Part shown: one piece after another, positions 1 through 13,182 of the stretch
Layout of the letters: each line of letters begins with the position of its first letter
Numbering within the stretch: position 1 is the first letter of the stretch
Origin: Moniliella sp. 'wahieum'
Lineage: Eukaryota > Basidiomycota > Moniliellomycetes > Moniliellales > Moniliellaceae
Length of the DNA: 64,000 nucleotides
Assembly: GCA_003971905.1 (NCBI GenBank)
Contig: RSEE01000093.1
Span: 124,001 to 188,000, forward strand
Direction of reading: 5' to 3'
Made by a program: the position numbers and the translations under genes
The notes under the pieces: model-generated
What the model saw: only the letters and a program-made list of their open reading frames with translations
What the model was told of the DNA's origin: nothing
Database searches by the model: none

Positions 1-326
1 ACTGAGTCTGACCGGGCGAGACCATCTGAAGCTAACAGTATAAGCTTAGCCAGTGCACTTTCGACGCTGAGCCTACACGCTGGTCACAGCTACATTTGTC
101 ACGTCTGAAAGGGCACAACAGTTGGATGGTCATCTGAGCAGGGTTTTTTTTGCCTTTTCCCATCGATACTGTTGCCGCCGTATCTATGCGCAACGTTCGT
201 GCACCAACTACAAGACATGAGCAATAAGTTGATATATTGAGTACGTAGATCAAGAGCATACCTATAGCGGGCGCAGTGTGGGGCCGTGACGACTGCAAGG
301 ACAGAGGGAGGAGGATGGGAACCATC
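1..326. other. 3' flank of phosphoglucomutase, no gene seen
   Basis: This is the stretch downstream of the phosphoglucomutase stop codon up to the window edge. An open frame exists on the minus strand but shows no recognisable domain and is composition-neutral. It probably holds the 3' UTR and intergenic DNA. Confidence 0.5.
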
Positions 327-1991
<1,665 letters not shown>

Positions 1992-2759
1992 GAAGGAGGA
2001 GAGGAGGGGCGGTGATGGTGGGATGGAGGAAAGATAGTTCCCAATTTCGGCTCGAACTCGCCCCAATGAGAGAGAGGGGGAACCATACAGGCAATGCTGG
2101 GGGTGGCAGAGGGGGCAGTTAAACTCATTTTGCACCGCGGACGTCGCGCAGGGGGCATAAGGCCAGTCTCTGCCGGGCTGAGGCGCTGAGGGCTGGCCAG
2201 GCACGCTGTAGCGATTACGCTGGTCCGTGCACAACAAGAGTGCGCGACAGGCGATTAATTCGCTCGCTGCCTGTGGTTTGCCATTTTAATTCGGCCGTTT
2301 TCCCCAGAGTCTCAGGCCCTAAGGCGGCGTGAGCCTGGAGCCTGAGGCGGCCATGGTCGGTCGTCTTGTCCCTCGCCCTCTGCAATGTCAGTGCCAACAG
2401 TGCCTGTGCAATGCAGCTGCATCATGCAAAAAGTGGACTGACTGACCTGTTCAACACTCAGTACTCGGTACTCATCGTTGACACGGGAAAGCGTGCGGGG
2501 CAGGGCGCACTCCTGCGCATGTGCTCCTCTGGCCAGTGGCGCTACCGCAGTTGTTTTGTTGAACGCATGGCTCCATCGATGTGGGCATGGATTGGGCTGC
2601 ATGGGATGGCGGGAGCACTTGGAAGCGCAGTAGGGGAAGTGAATATTGACGGTGGACAGAAAGCAGCGTGAGCAAGCAACCAACGACGTTCCCAGTTCAC
2701 CGGCCGCCCCAGCAGGCGACTCACCACGGGGGAGTGGAAGGCATGCAGCATGGGTAACG

Positions 2760-2778
2760 GCACGTGATGATCACGTGC
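2760..2778. promoter_or_regulatory. Paired CACGTG (E-box) inverted repeat
   Basis: Nine bases, GCACGTGAT, are followed by one spacer base and their perfect reverse complement ATCACGTGC, giving two CACGTG cores. CACGTG is the core bound by fungal bHLH factors such as Cbf1, Pho4 and SREBP-type proteins. The position between divergent genes fits a shared upstream element. Function is inference. Confidence 0.45.
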
Positions 2779-3155
2779 GTGCTGGGTGGACCTCCAGCCT
2801 GGCGGGTGTGGCAGGTGGCCGGTGGCAGGTGGCGGGTGGCACGCTGGGGGGCAGCACGCGAAGCAGTGTGGCCTCAGGCGGGACGGGAACCGGCGGAAGC
2901 GAACGCGGGGCTGGCGAGAGCCATGGGGCGGCGGGGGCCGATACTGGCCCACTGGCTCCCCCGGCGCGGGACCGCGCAGTGCAGCGCAGTGCGGCGGCGG
3001 ATGCTTGCCAGTGCGTTGCCACTGTGCGTCGCCAGGCGTCGGCGTCGCCACCCCGCGTCTGCCGGCTCGCGGCGTGTCCCGGCTGATCGCAATCAGCGCG
3101 CAGTGCGTCGCCACGACGCCTGCCTGGCCCTCACTCAACCAGCCCTAGCACACTT

Positions 3156-3193
3156 CGCACTCGCACTCGCACTCGCACTCGCACTCGCACTCG
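3156..3193. repeat. (CACTCG)n microsatellite
   Basis: About six tandem copies of CACTCG lie in the presumed 5' UTR of the zinc-cluster regulator. It would encode Leu-Ala or Arg-Val dipeptides if translated, which explains the artificial open frames on both strands here. Confidence 0.8.
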
Positions 3194-3294
3194 TATTCGC
3201 ACCCACACCCGCCCAGTCACTCGGCTGGTCACATCTCCATCAGCCTGCCTGCCGCCTCCTCTCCTCCTCCTCCTGCGCGCCTCTCCTCCGGCCC

Positions 3295-6200
3295 ATGCCT
3301 CAGGGCCCGCCACCACCCCCGGCGTCTTCCGCCATCCATGGCCACGGCCATGCTCACCCCCACGCCCACCCCCTTCTCCTCACTGCCCCCCCCACAGCCA
3401 CAGCCCACCACCCTGCCCATCCTCCTGGCCCCCGTCCAAGCGCGTCTCCGGCGGTGACCACCCCCACCTCTCCTGCCACCGCCCCGCGAGCAGCAGCAGC
3501 CCCTCCCAAGAGCAAGAAGCGGCGTGTGTTGATGGCCTGCATCCGCTGCTCCAGCAAGAAGACCAAGTGTGACGGCAACAAGCCCTGCAATGTATGCCAA
3601 GCCCTGGACCTCGCCGACCAGTGCCAGTTCAACCCCAACCCAAGAAGCGCGGCCCCCCCAAGGGCTACTGGGCCGCCCAGCGCAAGCTGCGCGAGGATGC
3701 CGAGGCCTTTGCACGAGCCAGTGCTGTGGCTGCGGACGGTGCCAGGCCAGCTGGCCCTGCGCTGACGAGCAGCTTGCTCAGGCCGAGCAAGCCAAGTGCC
3801 ACTGACGATCTCAATGCCCTTGCCCCCCCGCCAGCGTCCAATCGAGGGGGTGTAGGCTGGGTACGGTTTGATAACCCTCCTGTGTCGGAATTGCCTGGCG
3901 CTTCGCCTCCATATCACCGCGGTCGATCCGCTCTGGACCTCAAGCCGGACATGGCGACCCCCAATGGGTCTCATCAGCCCGGCCTGGTACCCCAACCGCG
4001 TCCCGACTTCCGTCGTTGGCCCAGATTCAAGGCCCTTCTGCCTCGCCTGCTTCTTCCATGGAGGGACCTGGGCCGATGGGCGGGGAGACTCCTAGGAACA
4101 TGTTTGGGCTCAACCCGCCACCATCTGCGGTGACAGGGGGAGCAGGGAAAGAACCCGGCTTGACTCCGCTCGAGGTACGATTGGTGGAGATCTACATTGC
4201 CTTTGTCCATGACCATTGGCCCCTATTGGCCCCCAACACCCTGTTTGCTCCCGGATTGGGGAGACGCCGGCGATCAGGACGCGCCCTCTGGTCTTGCGCC
4301 GGATCCCGCTTCCGCCCCGCCCCCCAATCTGGGGAGAGCGTCACAAGACGCTCTCGGCCTACATTGCCTCCCTGAAAATGAAGGTCCCGCTGCTTTTCCA
4401 GATCATCTGCTGCGTGGCGATGTGCACATTGACAGAAGACGAAACGCGGGGTGGCGGGGGTGTCAACGGACACATTGTCGCGGATGTTCCGCTGCAACCG
4501 GGGGAGGTCGTGACAGGGAGAGATCTCGCGGCGTTGGTGGACAAATGCCGGGTGGCGTTGCTTCCTACGCTCATATCCGGGCTGTGTGGGTGGTCCAGGC
4601 ACTGTTTCTTCTGGCCTGGCCGACTACTCGGCAGGGCGGACGCATGAGGGGTGGCAATCTACCGGCCTGGTGTGCCGTCTGGTGTTTGACATGAACCTGC
4701 ACAGCCGCCAAGGCGAGGCGGCTGTGGAGCGCATGATGCGCTTGGCCACCGCCGGTTCTGACAATGGCACTGCTGCCTCGTTCAAACCGCGCGCGCCCAC
4801 TGCTAGCTCCATCAACCTCACCGCCCAGGCCAACACCCGGCGCAAGGCGCGATTCATGCACACCATGCTGGCTGACATTGCGTTTGAGGAGCAAGTCACG
4901 GCCCAGGATGAGCGAGTGATGTACGCGGTCGCTGGGGCTTTCACCATTGACGACATCATCCAAGTTCGGCGCCGGATCTTTTGGTGCTCCTTTGTCCTGT
5001 AGTAACACAATCCATACCTCCCCCCTCATTGGCTGCTGACATCGTCATGTCACGGCAGTGACAAACTCGTATCGGTCATCACCGAGCGGCCGTGCATGCT
5101 GCGAAGTTCCGAGGTGGATGTGGGGTTCCCTATACCCAATGGGCTGGACGATGCCCAGCCCTGGCTCACCCAGAGCAGCGCCATGTTTGTGCAACCCAGC
5201 GTGATACCTGAGCTCAAGGGCGTGCCTGCGCGCCTTGATTCTTCCTTCTCGGTGGTATCCCAGCTCTGTGTCATCACGGAGCACATTCTCGATGCACTTT
5301 ACTCGCCCGCTCGCCGTGCCTTCGGCAGGCTTCCCGATATGTCCCGGGACGATCGTTCGATGTCGACCAAAACATCCACCGAATGGTGGGAAGACGACTC
5401 GGTGCATCAGCGGGACGAAGGTGCGGCGTTGGCCTCCCGGTGGTTTGCCGATTCGCTGTCTTTGTGGGGTCCGAGTGGGGGGGCCGGCAACGTGCTCTAT
5501 CTTCCAGATCCGCAGAAGGCACTTTCTGAGAACTACCTCCGCATCATGCGCATGCTCACTCTCTGGTCAGAGTATATGCCGGCCCCCATGCGTGCCCGGC
5601 GTATGCCTCTTACATATGCCCAGCCACCTCCGCCGGCCGTGAGCCCATTCGGCCCATCGACCTGCTGGTCATGCCCCCACGACACAAGGGCTCCCCTCCA
5701 AACTATCTAACCATGCGCGCCTTGACTCACCTGAATGTCTTGCTGCTCCATCGCCCCTTTATCGCTCATCCTCATCTACTGCACTTTGACCTTGAGACAC
5801 TGCGCAAGTATGGGTTTGCACCAGCGTTGCCCACCGAACGTGCTGGCCGCCCAGGTGGGCCGGCCACCACCCCTACTCCTTCCCCCCAGCCCGATCTCTC
5901 CACCCCCTCAGATGAGCACAGGCCCCTGTCGGGAGGTGGCGAGAGGCCTAGTGCTCCCTTGAAACATGTGCCAGCCAAGATGAAGGTGAGCATCACAAGT
6001 TTGCTTGTGGAGCAACGGCGGCATCGGACCAAGAAACGCCCCCAGCCTGATGCGCCTCCCGCCCGTCCATCTGGCGCTCTTCCCCATGCCCCAAGCGGCC
6101 CGGCGCCAGCGCCTGGCATCAGCGCTCCCGCTGGGCTGGATGGAAAGGCAGGGGCGGGGACAACGTTTTTACTTTCGCTTTCGCATCCAGCCCAAGTGTG

Positions 6201-7922
6201 CATCCAGGCGGCAGCCGAGATCATTGACATTGCGGATGTGTACAAGGGCATTTACGCGCCGCGCAAGCTGCCCTATGTGTGGGTCTTTATGCTGTTCCAG
6301 GCGGGGATCGTATCTTCCTCCTTCAGCGTCAACATCACTGCCCGCGTCCCGCCTGCACTGGATGGTGCAAAGGAGGAGCCCGTCGGCGCGTACGATCGCC
6401 GTCGGTTGCCACCGCGACCGCCCGTGCTGCGGCTTATGCGGCCGAGCAAGCACGTCTGAAACAAGCGCAGGCTACGTCGGTTCGCTGTAGGCATCTGTTG
6501 GCGCGATGCGTGGCGTCGTTGGAAGAGATTGGTCGGTCTCATGCCTCGGCACGCAAGCTGGTCCACATCCTCCAATCCTTGTCGGATGTTTCTCCACAGT
6601 CGACGCTGCGGCTACGGCCTCTGCTTCTGCCTCTGCCTCTGCTGCCTCCGCCTCGGCGGCTTCTCGATCTACCCCTCGTGCCCCCAACGAGACGAGCGGC
6701 AGCCGATTCCCCCACCTTTCCACGTACAAACGCCCATGCAGCCAGCTTCTCAACCTGCACCGCCAGTGGCCGGTGGATGGAAATCTGGTCCTGGATCTGG
6801 ATCTGGACCTGGTCCACATTTGACGGACAAGCGTCTCAGCAGTCTGGCGGCGACTCCTTACCCCCGATGACCCCCCACGCTTCCTCCCTTGCTCATCCCG
6901 TTCCGTCCCCAAGACCAGTCTGGGGATCCTCAGATCTGGACCAAGCTGGGGCAGGTCGATACAATGGGTTTGGATCGTTCCCCAGTGCCCCGAGGAGCTC
7001 CGCCGTGCCTGCGCAGGCCAGCTGGGCTGCCGGGGGCTCGGGTGCCGGGCCCTCATCTCCTGCGTATCATCCGCCGAATATGGGGGACGACGCTCTTCTT
7101 CTTCTGGCTGGTCAAGCGGAGCACGCGAGGGGGATCCGCTCCACCGCCCCTCCTAGCTTTGCACCAGGACCTGCCTCTGGTCCAGCGACAGAACTGGCGC
7201 ATGCGGCGGCGCCCCAACTGGCGGAACAATTGTCTGCATCCGCCCTGGCTGGAGGTGTGATTGAGCCTCGCATCGAGCTGGATATGATGGCCAAGACGTC
7301 GGAACGATCGATGTGGGAACCGTTTTGGAACCAGATGCCATTTGGGGAAAACTGGGACTCGTGGCGAACCTTCTTTACCCAGGTCACGTTTGACGACCAC
7401 TTGGCTGCCGGTCTGAGTCCGGTGACGGGGCACCTGATGTGGCCCCGAGCCCAGTTGTTGAGCCGGCTCTGAACGCCGCCGCGTCGACACCGGTATCAGG
7501 GCCCAGTGGTTCCTATCCGCCTGACTCCCAGTTTGCTCCCGACCTCTCAGCCTTGGCTACTATCCCATCGTTCCTTCCGAGGTCAAGTATGGTTCCGATC
7601 TGCTCGAGCAGCGATCGTTTGACCCGACCGGCAGCTCCGCCTTGTTCCCGTCCCCAGGACCAGTGGGGGGCACCCCGGGGGGAACGATGTACGGGTTGTC
7701 CTACCCGCCACCTAGTGCCGCGCCTGCGTACGGCTCGTCCCTTTGACTGAACCCTCGGCCACTTCGCCCGACTTTGCCGGGCTGAGCCAGCCTCCTCTTC
7801 CGGGCCCGAGCTTGCGACCTGGCCTCGTGGGCGCCGCTTTGGTTTCGCACCCGGAATCGGTCGCGCTGCCCACGCCCCACGGCTCCCTGCATGCTCCCCA
7901 CCCGTCTCCAGGGTACGCATGA
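3295..7922 (+). CDS. Zn2Cys6 transcription factor with Fungal_trans domain
   Basis: A probable nuclear DNA-binding regulator. From the ATG at 3295 a His/Pro/Ala-rich stretch leads into a zinc cluster at about 3538-3630 with spacing C-x2-C-x6-C-x5-C-x2-C-x8-C, followed by the common KKRGPPKGY linker basic segment. The middle homology region (Fungal_trans) lies at about 4370-5640 and includes GLVCRLVFDMNLH and RRRIFWCSFVLDKLVSVITERP. An intron at 4999-5058 (GT-AG, branch GCTGAC) joins SFVL to DKLV exactly. The C-terminus is Pro/Ser/Gly-rich; I place the stop at 7920-7922 because coding-like sequence runs past the TGA at 7744 after a one-base shift. At roughly 1,500 codons it is long for the family. 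Several frame jumps occur, so exon structure is approximate. The target pathway cannot be told. Confidence 0.85.
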
Positions 7923-8405
7923 GCGCCGTACTGGAGCGGCTGGTGGTGCGGGGATGGCCGTGTCCTCCCCCGTCCTGGGCACCCTCCTGCTTTTTGCTTA
8001 CGCTTTGGCGCCACCCTTCGAGTCAACATGTCGCTACTGCATGGCCTGTGACTCCGCATTGATAATCGATAATTGATACCTACATGGCCTTGGCCGTGGC
8101 AGCGGGGCCAGTGCGCACGGGAGAGGGGAGGGGTAAGAAGGTGGCAAGCGAGGAGCCAGCATTGAAGCAAGCGCGTGGTAGCGAGGACAGGTATACAATA
8201 ACGGGGAGATCTTACAGAGTGTGGCAGTGTGGGATGGGTGCAAATGCACGTTTGAAACGATCGGGTGGTCGGGTGCCACGTGGCGCGTGGCACGGGGCAG
8301 GGCCTGGCAGGGCGACGGCGACGGATGAGCAAGCGGTGATCGCCCCAGCGGCTGGGCCGAGGCGTGGGAGCCACCGCCATCCGCTCGCCACCGCCAGCAG
8401 CCAGC
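7923..8405. other. Intergenic region, no gene seen
   Basis: This separates the zinc-cluster regulator from the LysM gene, both on the plus strand. It should hold the terminator of the first and the promoter of the second. A short AT-rich palindromic patch, GATAATCGATAATTGAT, lies at about 8060-8077. Open frames on the minus strand are composition artefacts. Confidence 0.45.
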
Positions 8406-10465
8406 ATGCACCGCGGCCAAGCCTCGGGCGTGCGTTCGCACCGCCCGCTCGCCCCGCCTGGCCAGATCCGCCAGCGCACCAGCCCCTCCCCCTCGCCCGC
8501 CCGCCCCGCCGGCGTGCCCGCGAGCCTGGCCGCGTTTGACCCGTATGCCCCTGCCGCCCCCTGCTGCTGCCACCGCGACGGCCACCGCCCCTGCTCCTCC
8601 CTCCGCCGCCGCCTCGCCCAGGAGAGCGCCACGCAACTTTTTCGACGAGGATGCTGATGCGCAAACCGATCCCGGGTGGGGAAGCGACCACACCAGTTCT
8701 TCCGTTGGCAGCGCCAGCAAACGCAGCAAAGCTCGCGCCCGGACCGCCGAGCCGTTGGCCGGCTTGGCGGATGTGCTGGACGATTGGGACCAAGTCGCTC
8801 GCCGCACGCAAGCCAAACTGGAAGACTGGTTTGGCCTGCCTCCTGTTGCTCCCTCTAGGCCCTTCCGTCCCCCGTCTCGACCGGCGGCGACACAGATCCC
8901 AACGAGGCGTCGGACCAGGATCAGGTGCCCGTGCTTGTGCACCACGTCCAATCGGGGGATACGTTGGCCGGGTTGGCGGTGCGGTATGGTGCTCCGCTGG
9001 CCGCGCTACGTAGGGCCAATGGCCTGTGGGATCGTGATGTGACGCTGGCGCGGGCCGTGGTGTACATCCCTTTGGAAGCGTGCAACCGCGCTGCTCCCGC
9101 CGGGTCTACCCAAACCACCCTTCGCACTTCGGGTATGGACACCAGCCCTGCACCCTCTTACCGTCCGATCCGCCTCCGCCATTAGCATCCGGGTCGGGTA
9201 CCGCACCTTCCCCCCGTGGATCGGGATCTCGGCTGGATCGGGCCCGCACCCCGCTGGGCTCGTTCCAAGAACAGCAGGGCCGATCTGCCTTGCCCAGTCC
9301 CCTGTTGGAAGCACGACTGGCACCGGCCCCCCCGCCCGCGTCCCCCGGCGTTTCGCGTGGCTATGCGCCGCGTTCCTCGGATGCGTTCCTCATCGACATC
9401 AGTGAGGGGAAACCTGCTCCTCCGCCCTCGACCTTGGCCTCGACCTCGGCTGGGGACGGCGCCGCGGCTGTGCCGGCACCTGCGGGACTTGACCCCCAGA
9501 ATGGCGATGCTGTCGCTGCCATCCCAGCTCGTGAGCTGGGCTACTTTCCTCCGCCGTTGCACCCTACCCCTTGTACGCTGGCACCAAGTCTCGTGCGTCT
9601 GCCAAAGGGACCGAGCCGGAGCCGAGCCGGGACTCGTTGGACTCGTTGGCTCGCATGTCGGCTGCCCGATCGGCCAGTGTCCTGCATCCTCCTCCTTCTA
9701 ACCTTTCCGCTTCGTCCCCCAAGCCTTCTGGCCCATTATCCTCTGACATGCACCCTCCCCAGCCTGACCTCCGCACCACCCCCCTTGCACCGGGCTTGAA
9801 ACCGTTACGCTTAGCCTCGGCTGCCACCACACCTCGTCCCACCCCGACCCCGACCTGGCTTGCCTCCACCACCGCGCCCAAGCCGGGGGTGAAAGTGAAC
9901 CATGCCTACACTGGTCCTACCTCCGCATCCGACCCCGATAGCTCCACCTGGTCTGCCCTCTTGGCTGGTTTGCCCCCCAATTCGGGGGCGGGCGCCAACT
10001 GGGCGCGTCCGATCGGCTTGCCGAGCGACCGGGCGCGGATGCGAGCACCGCTTCCCCACCGCACCCTTCCCAAGCCCGACGGCGCCCCTTCCTGGTCCGC
10101 CAACGATTGGTCCACCCTGTTGGGCGATACATTCGCGGTCGTCTTCCCCTCGATACGGCGCTTCAGCAGGCGACGGATAAAGTAGGCCAAGAGTTCCGGG
10201 AATGGACGTTGGAGCCAAGTTCCAGTTCGGGGGCGGGAGCGACGACGCATCGGACAGGGCCGGGCTCGGGTGCGCGGCAGCCGCCACCCACCACACGTCC
10301 CCGTCCGCCCTTTCCTTCTTCCTCTGCTTCCCGGCCTGTGCGAACCACGTGATGCCTACCAATCTCGCGGGCACGTCGGCTGGCCTTGGTGACCTTCCTG
10401 CGACGGGACTGACCGCTCGACGCAAGGCCCGCTCGCCGGCCGGCGAGCGAATCGAGCTGCTGTAA
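8406..10465 (+). CDS. LysM-domain protein without signal peptide
   Basis: A single LysM domain lies at about 8928-9085 (VLVHHVQSGDTLAGLAVRYG, then ANGLW and VVYIPLE). LysM modules bind GlcNAc-containing glycans in secreted effectors, but intracellular LysM proteins of the LYSMD1/2 type also exist. The chosen ATG at 8406 begins MHRGQASGVRSHR, with no hydrophobic signal segment before or after it. An acidic Ser-rich segment (NFFDEDADAQTD) precedes the domain, and a long Pro/Ser/Ala-rich low-complexity tail of over 400 residues follows. This layout fits the cytosolic type rather than an effector. The frame changes near 8550, 8915, 9130, 9570, 10150 and 10350, so the span is a composite. The C-terminal end (ERIELL, stop at 10463-10465) is less certain. 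Confidence 0.65.
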
Positions 10466-10789
10466 TGGGTGTGGATCTGGATCGCATTCTATCGACACAG
10501 ACACAAACCATTGGTCCCCCCAACCTTCCCCCCAACCTTCCCCCCAACCTTCCCCCCCCATTCCCCTCGCATCTCCACTCGGGGTCCACCATCTTACCCC
10601 CTTTGGTTGTAGGTTGCTCCAATGTGATCGCGCACTGTGCCCCTGCGGCCAATAGAAAGGATTGCGATTGGTCAGAGCCATGTAGTCTTGGCCTGTAGTT
10701 TCTCGTCGCTGGTTCTTTCCTTCTACTGGGGTAAGGCTCGTTTAGCAACAGTATGCCAAAACAGGCAGGCACAATAAGTTGATAACTAA
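10466..10789. other. Intergenic region upstream of tRNA gene
   Basis: Contains a CCCCCCAACCTT minisatellite (10515-10559) and two CCAAT-type boxes (ATTGG at about 10510 and CCAAT near 10618 and 10650). No coding signal was seen. Confidence 0.5.
10515..10559. repeat. CCCCCCAACCTT tandem repeat
   Basis: Three near-identical 12-base units lie in a row between the LysM gene and the tRNA gene. C-run lengths may be under-called given the error pattern of this assembly. Confidence 0.8.
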
Positions 10790-10874
10790 GGGCGGATAGC
10801 TCAGTTGGTAGAGCGCACGCTTCGCATCAACTTGCATCTGTGTGAGGTCTGGGGTTCGATTCCCTATTCGTCCA
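10790..10874 (+). tRNA. tRNA-Ala (CGC) with intron
   Basis: A complete cloverleaf can be drawn. The acceptor GGGCGGA (10790-10796) pairs with TTCGTCC (10867-10873), with discriminator A. It includes a G3:U70 wobble, the classic alanine identity element. The D stem is GCTC/GAGC, the anticodon stem CACGC/GTGTG, the variable loop AGGTC, and the T arm TGGGG-TTCGATT-CCCTA. The anticodon loop TTCGCAT gives anticodon CGC. A 12-nt intron at about 10826-10837 sits after position 37, as in nuclear tRNA genes. Internal A and B box sequences are present, and a run of nine or more T follows directly as the Pol III terminator. CCA is not encoded. Confidence 0.85.
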
Positions 10875-10883
10875 TTTTTTTTT
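10875..10883 (+). terminator. Pol III T-run terminator
   Basis: An uninterrupted T run begins at the base after the tRNA discriminator, the standard RNA polymerase III stop signal. Confidence 0.8.
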
Positions 10884-11066
10884 CTGCGTACCCCTTTGCC
10901 AAATTCCAAAACGCACCTTATCCTCTTCAACCTTGGAACCAGCAAGGTAAACCTACAAGAGCATGACAACAGCGACAAGAGAGCAGAAAGACGGGAGGGG
11001 GGTGCTTTGTTTGGCCATGTCTGCATTAATAAGAGAGCAGTCCGAGGCGAAGCGGCGGGCCATGCC

Positions 11067-11701
11067 TTAACCGCTTCCAAATCCGCCGGCTCGTACTCGT
11101 CGCGACTGGGGGCTCGACAAAATGGCGTGGCCCAGAACAAAAAGCGCCGAGGACCCGACGAACCAAAATACAAGCATAAATGGACTCGACAGCCACAGCA
11201 ACGGATGGCCACGACAAAGAGGACAGTGTAGAGCGAGCGCTGGGTCACCGCCGCGCTGCCCACTTGAAATGGCTCGGGCGCAAATCGGTTGATGGCCCAG
11301 AAGCCACCGACGAGCAGGACTACGGCCGCGACAAAGATGGGACTGGTGATCATGCCGTACAGAGCGACGAGGAGGATGACAGCGAGGTAGTTGCCGGCAA
11401 AGTGGCGCGTATTGTACGTGACCCGCTGCGCCGCCTCGGTCGCGCCCATTGGTCGGCTGAAGCGGGTGGGGTCGAAGAATTCGCGCGGACTGCGGAAGCC
11501 ACTGAGGATGACTTGGCGCGCGCACGATGCCAGTGCCGGTCTCTTCCGGCGGACTCATTGCTGCTGGTGCTGCTGCTGCCGCCAAAGCGGAGCAGGGTGG
11601 GGACTGCGCAAGCGGACGGGGATCATGGATCAGTGGGGGCGGGGGGCGAGGCACGCGAGGCAACACATACGGGTACGCACTGCGTCCAAGAACTGGGCCA
11701 T
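11067..11701 (-). CDS. PRA1 family (prenylated Rab acceptor) membrane protein
   Basis: PRA1/Yip3 proteins act in ER-Golgi membranes, bind prenylated Rab GTPases and help their membrane recycling. The signature PREFFDPTRFSRP is followed by two double hydrophobic hairpins (NYLAVILLVALYGMI, IFVAAVVLLVGGFWAI, then LYTVLFVVAI and PLLWLSSPFMLVFWFVGSSA), the family's four-segment layout. I chose the ATG at 11701 (MAQFLDAVRT), followed by an intron of about 67 nt (GTATGT...CTGATC...GCGCAG). An internal start at MSPPEETGTG is the alternative. The frame jumps in the N-terminal exon and again at VVAI, where ATCCCG appears as ATCCG. The natural stop of the last frame is at 11067. The tRNA gene lies about 190 bases downstream. 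Confidence 0.85.
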
Positions 11702-13182
11702 GGTCGCAGACAGCAGGAGGCCCGTGGGTGGGGTGGTGGTGGATGCGACCAGCCGACGCTCCACGCCCCGTCCCGTCGGGCCCCGACCAAGCAAGCGCAG
11801 CGCCCGCAGCGCAGCAGCCACGTTGCCGGCCAGCGGAATCCCACCGCTCCAGCATTGGGCGGCAGGGCGGAATGCGGGTGCCCCACACGCGCTATTCCAA
11901 CCCACGCGCCCTGCGGCTGTCCATATAACTACCGCACTTTGTGCCCCCCGATCGTTACACTCCGACCCGCCTGCCCCTCCTCCATGCACTCCTTCCCACG
12001 TTGACAACCATATACCCTCGTCTTATCCCCTGGGCCTATGTTCTGTCTGCAGCAGCTCCACTGTAGCCACTGCCGCTCGCCCACAGCCCCTCAACTGCAC
12101 CTGTAACGCCGAAGCCCCTCTCCTCTCCTCTGCACCATCCATCTCCTCACGCACTGTCACCTCTCCTTCTGTCTAGCCCCATTGCGAGGGACTTACTGAA
12201 GTACGGGAACAACCTACCTCATCACGCGGCAGGAGTACCCATTTCCCTCCCAACAAAGACAAGAATACACCTTGCTAAATAATCTGATGATGTTTCTTCT
12301 GTCTGTGTTCTGTCCTTCCGGTGAGGGCAGCGCTTTCTACCTCTGCATCGCTCTTGCAATGATCGCCTTACATTGGAATGTCCCGGAACACATGCCCATA
12401 CCCTGATGCTCCTCTGATGGCGTCCATCTTCCCTCGGGCCCTACCACAGTACACGTAGACCATCCCATTTGGGGTGGGTGCGAGTCAATATTCCCCCCTT
12501 AAATCCACACAGTTCGTTCGTATGGCGGCATCCCGTTCGTCTGACGTGGTGGTGTGACTGGGTAGGCAATTCCGTCTCTCTCAAGCTCATCGCTCCCTCT
12601 CTTTCATCAAACCAATCTCCCCTGTCACCTGCTAGAGGTTGCTTCCTTCATCTCGTAGTGGGTACTATTTATATGCATCCCATCCCCCTCGACTGCGTAA
12701 AACTAAGGCGATGCGGACGGCCTGTGGATCTGGTAGGGTGGCGCAGGTGCTCTACTTAGGGATCATATAGTACCTACTACACCCACTTGAGTCCAATACC
12801 AGTAGTCGTCCTAGTAGCTACCTTGCCTAGATGGAGGGATGGGGCATGGTGGAAGTGGGGAGACCACGCTTACTGCGCGTCGATGGTAGTGACGTGTCAC
12901 ATCCGATAAAGCATGTGGGTCGCAGAGGACTGGCCTGTTGATGCAAATGAGTGGGAACGGCAGAGGGTGCAAAGATGACCCCATAATGGTGATACAGCAT
13001 GAAGAAGGGTGAAGGGCATGAAGAGCAAAAGGTTTGCTAGGCAAAAGAAGAGACCGAAAACACTGTACCTCGAGAACGAGGGTTGACTCAATCCCTAGAA
13101 AATGCAAGGGAGGACTGGACGTGCAGAGAGAAAATAAGGGTGGGATACTAGGTCCAGCATTGAACTTGTTACAGTACCGGCA
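11702..13182. other. Intergenic region, no supported gene
   Basis: About 1.5 kb between the 5' end of the PRA1 gene and the 3' end of ROT1. The part near 11.9-12.2 kb is pyrimidine-rich and promoter-like. The part at 12.2-13.1 kb shows only short frames without domains or splice support. Short TAGT/ACTA-rich patches occur at about 12765-12820. Confidence 0.45.

Larger units (their letters stand above)
1992..3294. other. Divergent intergenic region, PGM and zinc-cluster regulator promoters
   Basis: The two flanking genes point away from this stretch, so it should hold both promoters and 5' UTRs. It contains a two-E-box palindrome at 2760-2778 and a (CACTCG)n microsatellite near 3156-3193. Open frames here are long but low in complexity, and none shows a domain. 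Confidence 0.5.

Noticed and set aside
12469-13107. Short ORFs between PRA1 and ROT1 as small genes
   Set aside because: No domain, no splice signals in plausible places and composition like intergenic DNA.
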